64,000 nt of DNA, from positions 153,297,491-153,361,490 of the forward strand of contig JBOZIK010000001.1 in assembly GCA_051453625.1 (NCBI GenBank), read 5' to 3'. Source of the stretch: Welwitschia mirabilis. Lineage: Eukaryota > Gnetophyta > Gnetopsida > Welwitschiales. Positions 21,587 to 34,699 of the stretch are shown here, piece by piece; position 1 is the first letter of the stretch; each line of letters starts with the position of its first letter. A program made the position numbers and the translations under genes. The notes below the pieces were generated by a model. It worked only from the letters and a program-made list of their open reading frames with translations. It ran no database searches and was not told the origin of the DNA.

Positions 21587-24560
21587 ATTTTGCAAAGTAA
21601 TAAATTCATTAATAAAAACTTTAAATCTTTTAATTCCTTCTTCTTTTACATTTTTGCATAAATGATACTTGTGTTGTAAATCAAAAATTAATTTATACAA
21701 ATCTTTTTATGCACTTAAGTAATTAATAAAATGACTTCTCTTACTTAATGCATTAGCCACTACATTTTCTCTTACTTCATGACAGTTTATTCTCAAGTCA
21801 TAATCTTGTAAGAATTCCACCTATCTCCTTTGCCTAAAATTTTAGTTGGGTTAAGTGTGAATGTATTTGAGACTTTTATGATCCATCTAAATTTCAACTT
21901 TTTCTTTATATAAGTAATGCCTCCAAATCTTGAGTGCATAAATTATAGAAGCTAGCTCTAAATTGTGCATAGAATAATTCCTTCCATGATTCATTAATTG
22001 TCTTGATGCATAAATAATAACTCTTTCTTCTTGCATTAATATTGCTTCTAACCCTTCTCTAGAAGCATTTGTATAGATTGTATACATTTTCCTAGGTTTT
22101 AACAGTTTCAAAATAGATGCAGATATAAGTGCCTTTTTTAATTTTTAAAGTGCTTTATCATAACATGTTGTTTAATTACAGGGGTTACCTTTCTGCATCA
22201 AGGATATAAGAGGAACTGTGATCTTTAAAAAGTTTGGAATAAATATTCTATAATATCTAGCCAATCTAGTAAATCTTCTCATCTTAGTTACTAATTCTAG
22301 GTTGGACCATTCTACCATTGCTTGCACTTTATCACTGTTCACACTGATTTCTTCTTTCAAAGTTACATGCCCTAAGAACTTGATCTTAGTTAATCAAAAT
22401 TCACACTTTTTAGGTTGGCATAAAATTGATTTCTTTTTAAAGTATCAAATACTATTTGTAGATTTTTTCATGATCCTCCTTACTTGACAAATATACCAAA
22501 ATATCATTAACAAACACTACCATGAATTCATCTAGATATGCTTGAAAAATGTTATTCATCATTATCATAAATGTAGTTAATGCATTGGTAAGTACAAGTG
22601 GTAATACTCGAAAATCATAATGGGCATACCTGGTGCAAAATGCTATTTTAAAAATATCGTTCTCCTTGATTCTAAGTTGATGGTATCCTGATTTGAGATC
22701 AATTTTTGAAAAAAAAATAGTAAACTTTAGTGATTAAATAAATCATTAATTCTAAGTAATGGATAACTATTTTTAATTATTACTTTATTTAGCATTTTAG
22801 AATCCACACATAACCTCAATTCTTCATTCTTATTTTTAACAAATAACACTAATGCATCCCATGGTAACATACTTGGCCTAATTAATTCTTTATCCAAAAG
22901 TGCCATTACTTAATTTTTTAATTTTTCCAAGTCCATAGCAGATATTCTGTGTGATTCCTTTATGATATGCTCTACTCCTTATTTAAGAGTTATTTTGAAA
23001 TCTTCTGCTCTTTTTAAAAAACATCTTCATAAATCCTTAGGAAAGACATCTAAAAATTCCTACATTGTTGGAATACCTGACATATTTGGCTTGTTTTAAA
23101 AAGAGAAATAAAATTTAATAATCCAAAATTCTTATTCATGTTTGACTTTATTTTTTAATTATTTACGCCTAATTACATTTTCTAATATAAGTCCTAATAT
23201 AATTAGCACTCACACTATTTCTCCTTACGAATATAATAACAATCTATGTACTCTTTATGTTTGATTTCCTATGATAGTAATATATTTGAGCTTTATGTTC
23301 TTGCAACCAATTTATTCCTAGAATAATATCAAAATAGCCTAATTCCAAAAATAATATGTATACTTTGAATCTATAACCATCAATATGTAGTGTACCAGAG
23401 GCACTTTTTCAATTGTTTTAATTTGACTACCATCTTAGAGTTCTACTATCAATTTATTGACATTCTTAATTTCTAAAAACATCATTCTAGCTATTAAGTA
23501 TGAAATAAAAGAATCAAATGCACTTGGATCTACTATAATTTTTATAGGAGATTTAAAAAACTACCTATAGTTTCCAAAATTACTTCTAGTTGACTACTTT
23601 TCCTAAACATCAAGGCATATAGCTTCATAACATTTATTGTAGTTTATTCCTCTTTCTTACTTTTAGGGTACTTCCTAATATAATGAGATCCCTAATATAG
23701 AAAATATCCCATATCCCTCAAATCATTAGTTGCGTTGTTAAAATGCTTATCATTTCTTAGTGGACCTATAAATCTGCCTCTTTCTCTAGTTGATTAAGTT
23801 TGCATTCTTTCTTATAGTTGATGTGTTTAGTTGGTATTCACTATAACCATATTTACTCTATGTCTTCCTTTGATTATATCTATATTTCTATTAAATCATT
23901 TCTTCCACGGTTGCATTCTCCTAGTATCTTGAGGTATTCTCCTTTTCTTCTTAAAGTTTTCATTCATAGTTCAAAATTTCTTACTAATTATAGCCTTTTC
24001 TAAGGCCTCTATAATAGTCTTAGGTTGAAATAATTCAACTTGATTTTGGATTACTGGATGCAAACTAACCACAATTCTTTTAACTTTTACTTATTCATTG
24101 CTTGCTAATTTAATAATGTATCTTAAAAGTTCCATAAATTTATGCTCATATTGGGCTATTATCATGAAATCCTATCTTTAAAATTTTAGAGATATATCTA
24201 CCTCTATATCTTCTTTCAAATTCCTCTTATATCATATTTACTAAAGATGATGCTTAAATTATTTTTACATCCCATCATAAAGATGCTCCTTTAACAAGTT
24301 GATGAGTTACTAATGTTTCCTTTTGTTCTATAGTAAAATTAAGCAATTTCAATTCTTTTTATATGGAAATTAGCATTTACCTCATTATTGACACCTTTAA
24401 AAGTTGGTGGGTCTCTTCTCTTAAATTGCATTATCATCTTTCTAAGAGAGTCATCATATTCTATGCCATTTCTTTACTTGTGAAGTTCATCCATTAAGTT
24501 ATTAACCATTTTACTAATATCTTGAATTTAGTTGGTCATTTTACTTTCCTTCTTGAGGCC
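21587..24560 (-). pseudogene. Gag, protease, RT and RNase H of element A
   Basis: Minus-strand relic. Gag (about 24000-24560) shows IEQKETLVTHQLVKGASLWW and EEFERRYRGRY. A degenerate zinc knuckle lies near 23690. The protease end reads FDIILGINWLQEHKAQIYYY (about 23285-23345). RT (22150-23060) has its active site as VFVNDILVYL near 22490-22520, with the first Asp changed to Asn. RNase H (21780-22110) reads YTIYTNASREGLEAILMQEE, again Asn for the catalytic Asp, then YASRQLMNH and LKIWRHYLY. The chain ends near EGIKRFKVFINEF where copia C interrupts. The arrangement fits a Tekay/Del-like chromovirus. Confidence 0.87.
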
Positions 24561-24660
24561 ATATTGGTTATGTGGACATCAAAGTATGTACATCAAAGAT
24601 CTAGGTTAATGTTAAAACTTAGAACAACATAATAGTAGTTATGCCTAGTGAAATTGCAAC

Positions 24661-24798
24661 ATAGGCCTTGATACCAAAATGTAAGATCTTAAGTATATAG
24701 CCAAAAGATTCAAACTTGCTCTGATATTAAAATGTGAAATCCACCTTTTACACCTAATAATTAAATGTTGATTTGACTTAAAAATGTAACATCCACAT
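24661..24798 (-). repeat. Three tandem PBS-LTR junction units of element A
   Basis: Three degenerate units each join a primer-site-like string to an LTR-start-like string: ccttgataccaaaatgtaagatc (TG at 24680; shown over more than one word as ccttgatacca + aaatgtaagatc), ctctgatattaaaatgtgaaa (TG at 24733) and atttgacttaaaaatgtaac (TG at 24785). Spacing is 53 and 52 bp. The last, tgtaacatccaca, best mirrors the far LTR end (gtgatgtgaca) and is taken as the LTR edge. On the minus strand the middle unit contains atatcagagcaag, close to the Met-tRNA site. Confidence 0.65.
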
Positions 24799-26460
24799 TT
24801 TTTATTTAAAGCTTAAAGCTAACAAATTGATAAATACTAAGGTGGTATTCAAGATTAATGACTAAGGTTATGTATAGCTTTAAGACTATATCTATTTGAA
24901 ATTTAATTAAGAATAGCTAGGCCTCAGGATCTATGCAACTAAAATAGCCTATCTTGCATTGTAAGTATACCAAATGACAACAATGACTTAAAACATCTAA
25001 AAACGACAAAATAGAGTATGTATTTGATTGGAAACACCCAAGTTTTACCCTGAAGGATATAGATTAAGATAAGATTTATAAAAAGAGCATCATAAAGTTA
25101 TGTTTTGAGCCATTTTTGCATAATAAAACAAGAATTTAAAACATTCATGATGAGTTCCATATTTATTTATCTCATGCAATCTATCTACAAGTGTCTGAAG
25201 ATGATTATTTTGATTTTTTTCTTCTTATAATTCTTAACTTATACAAACAACCATAACACAAATGCAAACATAGGTTGCAAATGAAACTATAATGCAAATG
25301 CAAGTTGCATTTATCATTACATCTTTACAAAGTGATACAAAACCTTAAAAATTCATCATTTTAAGTTGATATCATTCTTGTTTTCTTTAAAGAGATTTGT
25401 TTCTTAGCTTAAATAGATGATGAATTTCCTCTAAAATTAGAATTTGCATAGAGAAAGAAAATAAACATAATGATTCAACTCTTCATTGATGGTGTCCTAC
25501 ATGCCCACTCATCATTCTTTCTCAACATGCCACACAACCCCAAATCTTACATGAATTTACCATTGAATAATTGTTTTTAGATAATGCTTCTTTAAAGTAA
25601 GATTAAAAATTCTTAGTTAGCAGCAAAATAAAATTCCTCTCTCTAATGTAGCTTATTTAAGAATCACATTACAAAAAGTTTAATTTTCATCACTATATTT
25701 TACTTACATTCTCACAAGAAAAATAAATAGTAGTGCATTCAACTAGATTTTCAATAGTGACATTTTGTTCTAGTGATTCATCTCTTCAAATGTTTCTTGT
25801 TTTATTTTCAAGTGATAATTAAGATGAAACACATTTTATGGACACATGTTACCTCTCATATGGGCCTCCTCCTTAATTATGGTTTCTCAAATGTATGCCT
25901 TTCTCTTTCTTGTTATATAAGCTATTTATATTTGATAAGTGGATATGTTAATATTAAGATGGTGCATATTCTTAGCAATTCATCCACAAGCCTCCTAGCA
26001 TTCCTTTCCCTTAAACAAAGTGGTTCTCCTTTTTCTCTTATGGCTTCCCGATGCAACCCTTTTTAAATTTTATTATTATATCTTTAAGAAGTATATTAAG
26101 AAACATATTTATTAAAAAATATAATTTATCTTAGAGGGGGGTAAATTTTGATATTTTTACTCTTCTTATATTATCCAATTTAACCAATTTTATATATACA
26201 TATACATGCATTTATATACATATACATATACACACATATATGTGTGTATATATATATATATATATACACTATTATTGTTAATGAGTGTGATATATATATA
26301 TAATATATATTAACACTCTATATTTAAACTCTAGAAGTTTCTAAGGGAATTTCATCAAATCTGAAAGATGCATACAACACTTTATCAAACTTTACATTTT
26401 TCTATTAAAATACCATTTAAGAACTAATATACATCACTAAAACTTTTGAATACATCACTC

Positions 26461-26484
26461 TATATATATATATATATATATATA
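26461..26484. repeat. (TA)n microsatellite
   Basis: A pure TA run within the LTR; equivalent to 1831-1869 in the partner. Confidence 0.9.
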
Positions 26485-26782
26485 CTTCAACATAGTTTTA
26501 TAATAAAAACTAGAAAGTAATAATCTCCTTTCTAACATGCCCTTCTTGGTAATTAATTTAACTTTTTATGTACTCTAGTTTTTCCATCTATTTAACTTAT
26601 AAATATGGAGTAAGAACCATAAAATCTTCACAGCTCCTAGTATGACCCAAACAAGGCAAAGATAAAGGTTAAAGAATCCCAAGTCACAAGGTAGACAAGA
26701 AAAGATCAAGATTTCTAGTAAATGATTTATGAAAATGAATTAAGGATAATTTATTTTTTAATAAATTTTAATATATTTTTCC

Positions 26783-27029
26783 TCCACTACCTCATTTGGT
26801 AATCTATGGGGTTCAATACCTCATTTGGTAATCTATGGATTTATTAAGACCACTATTTCATTTGGCAATCTATGAGTTTCTCATACTCCACTACCTCATT
26901 CAACTATCTATGGAGATCATTATCTCATTTGGTGATTTATGGATCTATCAATTCCACTACCTCATTTAGTGATCAATGGGTTATCACATTTCACTACCTC
27001 ATTTGGTGATCTATGGAATTCTCATTTCC
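26783..27029. repeat. Degenerate LTR minisatellite, about 7 units
   Basis: Units of 28-38 bp with the core ccactacctcatttggtgat and ctatgg. There is one unit more than in the left LTR copy of the same element, so the array has gained or lost units since insertion. Confidence 0.82.
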
Positions 27030-28439
27030 ATAAAGATTAAAAGATCACAAAATATCATAAGAAGATGCAAGATTTAATGTCATAAATTTTATCAAGATAT
27101 ACCACTAAGGATTTTTAACAAGAAATAAATTTTTTCTAAGGAATGAAGTTATAACATAATAAATTTTAAAAATGCAATGACATTGAAATAGATTCCAATC
27201 TAGTATAAAACACCTCAAAATTTCACAAGATTTATTAAGAAAGCTATAGAAACAAATACTTATAGACAAGATATACATTTTAAAATTTTACAAAGTTGTT
27301 AAGAAAGTAGAAATTCATTAAGAAAAAAGACCTATTAGATCTTAAAAAATATTTAAGAATAAGGAAACCATACAAGAATGTAGATAAATTTAGGATCATA
27401 TAAGTTTTAATAATTAATAGGACCATACTTGAAATTTTATGCAAAATTTCTAATCTTGCAAAGACTTTAAGAATTTCAAGACTCCAATGTTTTCAAGACT
27501 TCATTGCTTTCAAAGCTCTAAGTTTCAAGTTGCCAAGATTTAATAACAAAGAATTTTTTTAAAAACATACAATAAAAAGAGAACAAAGTCTTATATGTAA
27601 AAAAAAGATGTATGAGATATGAAGAGACACTATCTTAAAAAGGATATGAAGAGACATTATCTTGAAAAATAAAGTGGCTTTAATTCCATAACCTCTAATC
27701 ATTACTTTATATGACCATTGGATGCATTTAATATTTGATCATAACATTAACTACCCATAATGCCAAATATTTATTCTTTTAATAAATAATAATCATGAAA
27801 AGGGTGCCTACATAAGTTACAAGATTCAAGTTCTTTAATATTTTTGAACATAAACAAGAGAAGACAAGCTAGTCACATGGAAATTCAATATATAAAATCT
27901 TTTCAAATTCAAATATAATCATTAATGCTAACTCAAATAAGCCATTAAGAAGAAAATGCCAAAATTTCAAAAGCATGCCACTGCCACAAATAGAAGAAGA
28001 AAACTTAATAGTAGTTATTTTTATTTAATTAATCTAAATAAAATATTTAGCAATAATTTTCAAGGGATAACATTGAGATAGAAATCTCATTACCTCTATA
28101 TATTTTTTCCATTTGTAATAAATATTTTAGCCTATAATACATTAATTTAGACTATATTATTTACTTATTTTTATTAAGATATTAAAATAATTCTTAGGGT
28201 AAGCTTTATAATATTTTAAAATTTGTGATGTGACACTTTAATTCTCACAATAGATAGAAATTGAAAATTTAATATCCTTACCAAGATGACTTAGAATTTT
28301 ATAAATCAACTTTAAAAGAAGGAAGTACAATTGTTTTTAATTCTGAATTAATTATGAAATAATATTTTCATTAAATTAAATGACATATTTTATGATTGAT
28401 CCACCATCTTTATTATTAACTTAATTTGAATCTCTATGA

Positions 28440-29500
28440 TCAACTAAAATTTCATTATCTTTTTAAAAGATTATGTCATGTTTCATTGTTTTGGCTAAGT
28501 ACTTCAATTTCCTGATTGACAAATTTTGTATGCTTCAAAAGATTATGTCATGTTTTATTGTTTTGGCTAAGTACTTTAATTTCTTGATTGCTAAATTATG
28601 TATGCTTCATTTAGAGAATGCACCACTCTGGTGATCTTATTAATAACAAATGTAATATCTAGTCTTATGTTACTAAGATATATTAATTTGCTAATTAACT
28701 TATAGTATCTTATGGGCTTAATATTTTTTCTTTATCATTATAGCTAGCTCCACAAGATTCTCTTATTGTCAACAATATTTAGCTATTATTCATCAAGTAT
28801 TTGATTGATATATTTTTCCTAAAACATTTGATTATTTATCACTTTTAAATATTTAAAAGTTTAGAAAACACTTAAGATTTTTAAGGTTTGAAATTTTAAA
28901 CTTTTAGACATCCTTCACTTTCTTGATCTTTATTTTAACTCCCCTATTAATATTATGTTATCAACATAAAGTGGCAATATTATAACTCTTTTGTATTTGT
29001 CATGTAATTTTACATAGAGATTTGTATTTATAAGAAACTTCTGAAAATAAAGACTCTTAAGGAATACATCAATCTTCTTAAACCTTACTTGATAATCTTG
29101 TTTTATGCCATGTAAAAATTTCAATAGTTTATAGATTCTTATTTTGTGGATTTTGGTTTCAAAGCCTTTAAGTTGTGCTATATAGATTTCTTCTTCAAGT
29201 TCTTCATTTACAAATGAAAAGTTGATATTAAACTAGGATAAAGTTTAGTGACATTAACATACTAAGAAAAGAATGATTCATATGATATGAATATTTTTTA
29301 TGAGTGTAAAGTTTTATTGTAATTAATTACTTTCTTTTGTAAAAATCATTTAACAATTAAGTTATCCTTATACTTATTGATTGTATCATATGGATTATAC
29401 TTGATATGAAATGATATCCCTTTCATATCACTTGGCTTTTTCATTAATGTAGTGAATTTCCAAGTTTAGTTCTTCATAAGCATACCATTCGCCTCCTTAG
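28440..29500 (-). pseudogene. Ty1/copia reverse transcriptase relic
   Basis: Minus-strand translation gives copia RT in order: TWKFTTLMKKPSDMKG, KYNPYDTINKYKDNL (normally KARLVAKGF follows), a VNEELEEEIYIAQLKGFE segment, LKFLHGIKQDYQVRFKKIDV, and the active site LPLYVDNIILIG near 28935-28970, in which the second catalytic Asp is Asn. Then comes a SNIRLDITFVINKITR stretch (RNase H approach). Frames are broken. No LTRs for this fragment were found; it lies just outside the 5' LTR of element A. Confidence 0.83.
28465..28608. repeat. Tandem duplication, 2 x 72 bp
   Basis: A 72-bp unit beginning aaaagattatgtcatgttt is repeated directly at 28465-28536 and 28537-28608 with about six differences. 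As 72 is divisible by three, it would add 24 codons without changing frame, and it lies in the copia relic. Confidence 0.9.
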
Positions 29501-29879
29501 TATTGTAAATTTTGGCAATTAGTTTATGTCAGTGCTTTGAAAAGTTCCAATGTTGGCAGAAAATTCAATAGTTATTTTTAATTAAAAATTAAGGGAAATT
29601 TCTTACTTATAAAATTTATAATAAATATAAGCTAAAAATAGATAAAATAGGTAACTAAAATATTAATTTAATGTATATAGTTAACGAGAAATACATTATA
29701 ACATGGAAAAAATTATAAAAGAAATTATTAATTTCTTTAATTACATAATAATGTGATAAAAAGACATTTACTAAATTACTAGAAATAACATATGATTTTA
29801 TGACAAATAGACCATCAAGTTTCATTACAAGTCCTATACAAAATACAAGTAGCGTATACACGAAAAGTTCCATCATCTT

Positions 29880-31720
29880 ATGCCACTACTAGTTTCATCA
29901 CCCTTTCTTTGCATCCCCTTAAGATTTTTTGATATTTTTGTACCTCCCTATATGCTTGAAGAGCCTCTTCCCTAGTAGTAGCAAAGTATTGTGCATCCTA
30001 CTATACTTGTAAAAGCTCCTCCACAGTGAATAAATTATCATGGATAGGAATCATATTTGCACTTATATTCATCTCCTCCTATTTTTAATTATAATTATCA
30101 TCAACATTCATATTCTTATATCCATCATATGAGGGTTGTGAATCATGACATCTGATGTTGTAGATTGAAGTAAAGATGCATTAAGAAAAGAGAAAGTAGG
30201 AAGATCTTATTCTAGTGAAACTTATGATTCCTATTCTTCCTATGCTCCCTCTTGTATATGTGCATGAGAAGCAAAAGAACCATTAATACTAGATGAAGCT
30301 ACATATGCATGTGAATTATCATTAATAGTAGCAAGAGCTCAATTGTAAAGAGTCTTAAAATTAGGATCATTTTAAATTCCACATCAAGCCCTTAAAATAT
30401 ATTTGTGTATTAACTTTAGCTTGTAATGCATAATTATAAGGGCATTTTATCTTTCTATAGTAAGCCTCCTCCATTTTTCAAAGTGAACGAATTCAAAAAA
30501 ACTCTGATTTATTTTACATCCTACATCAACAAGAAAAGGACTATAATTAATGGCATATAAAATAACTTCAAAACACATAAAGACACTTAAAATATATTAG
30601 AATATAATAAAATTCAATGTAAAAATTGCAAACATGCAATCGACTTACTAGATGTACTATGGAATTGGGTTAATACTATAATGACTAGTTGCTATAAATT
30701 TAACATTTCTATTCCTAGATCAAGTTACCAATAATCTAGAATGAGAAGTAGAGAAGGTAGAATTATTGAAGGTTAGAGAAGAATACTACATGAATAAAGT
30801 GAAAAATTACTAACTTCTAAGCAAGAGTATAATATGTTAATAGAAAATTATAAAGTTTACATGATGTACATTCATTGATTCCTAATTTAGTTAAGGCCAT
30901 TATGAATATTGGACAATCTGTCTCCCTATATTTGTTTAGCTTATTTATGAGTCATAATAACTTTTATGGATTTATACTATCTTGTGGAATACATGAGTAA
31001 TTCCTATAGCAAGATAAGGATCATGTATAAATGATTTTCTAATATCAAAATTTGTATTTAAAACATGTCATGCAACATGCAAATATATATGAAAATATTC
31101 ATTTTATCTATTTCATATAAGAGGAAATATATGCATCTAGACTAGCTCTTACTTGCTTGCAAGCATGTAAGTCTCAACTTAACTTTTTGCCTTCTCCCTA
31201 GTATCATAAATAAATCCTATAGAATCTCTTTCATTATTTATAATATGTAATACCTTCATAAAGGGTTTATTAATTCACAAAATTAAAATTAGAAAATTAC
31301 ATCAATTTACTTATTATGTTATCAAGGAAAAAATCAAAAGTATAAAGTTAGAATTTGAAATTACTTACACATATACTATTCTCCACATCCAACCAAAAAA
31401 ATGTGTTTTAGTAAATCCTATTATTTTAGAAAACTATGCTAAAGAAACTTACCTAATCCTATTGAATTTTTTAAAATCTATCCATTCTTCGCTAATGAAA
31501 ATATTCATTAAATTACTTTTCCTCTTGGATAAGAAATCCAATTAAAATAAAATTAGTGATAAAACTTATTGTACAAGATTTAATAATTTCATTGCCATTT
31601 AAAAATTATAAGAAGAAACAATAAACATCTTAATGTAAGTATATGAACTTGAAGATAATTTTTACACATCTTATAACTTAAAAAGAAGAGAAAAATTAAT
31701 TATCAGATACATTAAAACAT
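29880..31720 (-). pseudogene. hAT-like transposase, C-terminal half
   Basis: The minus-strand relic of a plant BED/hAT transposase reads in order: FKFIYLH (about 31690), NGNEIIK then ITNFILIGFLIQEESNLM (matching the TRFATNFIAL block), ISEEWIDF, NERDSIGFIYDTREKA (about 31170-31220), LHVA(stop)HVLNTNFD (matching LHAAGYFLNP, about 31045-31090), and the hAT dimerisation region, where FFEFVHFEKWRRLTIER replaces the usual WSVFEHIHSKKRNRL. The tail contains FTVEELLQVQ and EEALQAYREVQKYQKIL. The N-terminal half is at 40200-41440; gypsy element D lies between. Inactive (many stops). Confidence 0.82.
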
Positions 31721-31847
31721 CGAGTAATAGGCCATAAGTTCACAACATTAACATTATTAATATTATTCTATACAAATATCATAAAAGTAATATAACTAAA
31801 TTCAACAAAAGTAAAGTTGATTATTACTATGCTAATCCACGAAACCT

Positions 31848-32119
31848 TTTATAATAATCCCAAAACCTTATCTATGACTTACTATCATTCATTAAGATTA
31901 ATTTTAATTTGTTAGAAAACTAAATAACAATGTAGTAACTCTTCAAGAGTAATGATCCTTATGATCATATTATTTCATCAATGTTAAATGAGGTTTTTGG
32001 GAAAGTGAAGGGCATGAATGTGATTTGCATAAGAGGATAATGATTCCTTGACAAGATGCCCTGATCCCCTAGTAGTCCCACCAATTAGACCTTGAAGGCA
32101 GTGTAACCTAGTTGGACCG
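31848..32119 (+). repeat. 5' LTR of element D (partial, cut by gap)
   Basis: From tataataatccc onward this matches 39760-40052, including the blocks gttagaaaa, gaatgtgatttgcata and agaccttgaaggca. It runs into the 982-N gap. Confidence 0.78.
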
Positions 32120-33101
32120 NNNNNNNNNNNNNNNNNNNNNNNNNNNNNNNNNNNNNNNNNNNNNNNNNNNNNNNNNNNNNNNNNNNNNNNNNNNNNNNNN
32201 NNNNNNNNNNNNNNNNNNNNNNNNNNNNNNNNNNNNNNNNNNNNNNNNNNNNNNNNNNNNNNNNNNNNNNNNNNNNNNNNNNNNNNNNNNNNNNNNNNNN
32301 NNNNNNNNNNNNNNNNNNNNNNNNNNNNNNNNNNNNNNNNNNNNNNNNNNNNNNNNNNNNNNNNNNNNNNNNNNNNNNNNNNNNNNNNNNNNNNNNNNNN
32401 NNNNNNNNNNNNNNNNNNNNNNNNNNNNNNNNNNNNNNNNNNNNNNNNNNNNNNNNNNNNNNNNNNNNNNNNNNNNNNNNNNNNNNNNNNNNNNNNNNNN
32501 NNNNNNNNNNNNNNNNNNNNNNNNNNNNNNNNNNNNNNNNNNNNNNNNNNNNNNNNNNNNNNNNNNNNNNNNNNNNNNNNNNNNNNNNNNNNNNNNNNNN
32601 NNNNNNNNNNNNNNNNNNNNNNNNNNNNNNNNNNNNNNNNNNNNNNNNNNNNNNNNNNNNNNNNNNNNNNNNNNNNNNNNNNNNNNNNNNNNNNNNNNNN
32701 NNNNNNNNNNNNNNNNNNNNNNNNNNNNNNNNNNNNNNNNNNNNNNNNNNNNNNNNNNNNNNNNNNNNNNNNNNNNNNNNNNNNNNNNNNNNNNNNNNNN
32801 NNNNNNNNNNNNNNNNNNNNNNNNNNNNNNNNNNNNNNNNNNNNNNNNNNNNNNNNNNNNNNNNNNNNNNNNNNNNNNNNNNNNNNNNNNNNNNNNNNNN
32901 NNNNNNNNNNNNNNNNNNNNNNNNNNNNNNNNNNNNNNNNNNNNNNNNNNNNNNNNNNNNNNNNNNNNNNNNNNNNNNNNNNNNNNNNNNNNNNNNNNNN
33001 NNNNNNNNNNNNNNNNNNNNNNNNNNNNNNNNNNNNNNNNNNNNNNNNNNNNNNNNNNNNNNNNNNNNNNNNNNNNNNNNNNNNNNNNNNNNNNNNNNNN
33101 N
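32120..33101. other. Assembly gap of 982 N
   Basis: The length is not a round default, so it is probably an estimated gap. It should hide the end of the 5' LTR of D, its primer-binding site and the start of the internal region. Confidence 0.95.
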
Positions 33102-34699
33102 ACATTAATGATCTAAAAAAAATATTGAAGATGTTTATGGATATTTCATGTTCAATAATTACTTCAATTTAATAATTGATTTTTTTTTCATATATGTTAA
33201 ATGATAAAATAGTAGTCACTTCTCCTACAAGTTGACAACTTATTAGTAAGATCTTTTTGATTCAAATGTGTTTGAAATTTTCTAACTTTTGGAATTCCTC
33301 TTGATGTTCATTAATACTCTTTCTTTCTAGTCTTAGATATTTGAACCACATATTAAAAGGATTTGTAGTCATAAGAAATAACATTAACATATTTTTCTAA
33401 ATTTGTCTTTAATTTTTTTAATAGAATAAAGTTATTATTGCATTGATTAAAAAGAATATCTAGAAGAAAATTTAAAATTTAGATACCTCATGAGAAAGCA
33501 AGGTTTTGAGCAATTACATGAAAAGGGTAGTCATGTTAGAAATCTTAGTGTATTTGTCCTAGGAGTACTTCTTATGTTTACAATGGTCACATATCTTTAA
33601 TATTTCTTATAGATTATTACTTACTGTGCTTTGGTAAGAGTTCAAGTAAAGAAGGAAAAATGCAATAATGAACTCCATGAAAAAGGACTATGTGTCTAAT
33701 CCAAAGGAAACTATGACATCAATATAGGTAACATTCCTAAAGATGATACACAAAACAAACCTTGTGACAATCAATGCTTTAACCTACATAGCTACATATG
33801 TATGTATAGTATAGATTTCTTTTGATTATATCTTGTTTATGAAGTAGTAATTATAATTTTATAAAAAGTCTACTTATTTTATTTATTTTTAAAAACAAAA
33901 TTTAATTAATAATGTTTTTATATCATTATTTATACTTAGTGGCCAAACTATAAATGTTTTATTCAAGTTAACCATCTTCCATACAAGAAAAGATAAGCCA
34001 AAATAATGCCTAACTTGTTATAAGTTAAAGATAATCTATATGAATGAATAGAACATGTACTTTATTAAATGAAAGCAGAAAAAATGTAACCAACATTTAT
34101 TGGAAAAAGAAACTCCAAAAATCTAAGACCAGAGATGGTTAGTTGTAACCATAGAATAAGTTTCTTTAGCTTGAATTTGGTTAAAAGTACAAAATGCATT
34201 CACGCCATGTTTATCAAACCATCAATTGAAGGGATATAAGGTTTAAGAAGAACCTATTTTAATCTAATACAAATTAGACACTAAGACTAAAAATATTTTA
34301 ATTGCTAACATCTATGAAAATTACTTCTAAATTATCATGTTTATTAAGGATGTAAAACTTAGTGAAGATGTATTAAATAAATCCATTATAGTAGTGTATG
34401 TCTAAAAATACAATATGTGAATAAAGACTTTTATACCTTGGCATTTAAGATAGTGGAACTAATCATAATAGATGTTGCAAAAATGTTGTCAGAAAATAAT
34501 GCATAGCAATAAAGACTAGGATATTCTAGGTTTTCTTTGTTTGAAAAATTTTGTTCTAAAAACTCATCGAATCCATCTCTGATAATTAAAGAAAAAAGAT
34601 GCAACTCCAAAAACTTTAAAATTTTTTAACTTTTACAAAAGTTCTATATGATGATAATGAAAATAAGCTATAAGAAGATACTTTTAGTAATAAAGATAT

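Larger units (their letters stand above)
24785..28235 (-). mobile_element. 5' LTR of gypsy element A
   Basis: Direct-repeat partner of 1-3673. It starts tgtaacatccaca and ends gtgatgtgaca, imperfect inverted termini, giving about 3.45 kb, large for a gypsy LTR. Inside are TA microsatellites (26238-26300, 26461-26484) and the LTR minisatellite (26783-27029). The base string after its end is cttta; the matching target duplication would be left of the window. Confidence 0.82.

Noticed and set aside
31984-33116. Two long frames, 334 and 373 codons
   Set aside because: Almost entirely the 982-N gap; the real bases belong to the LTR of element D.
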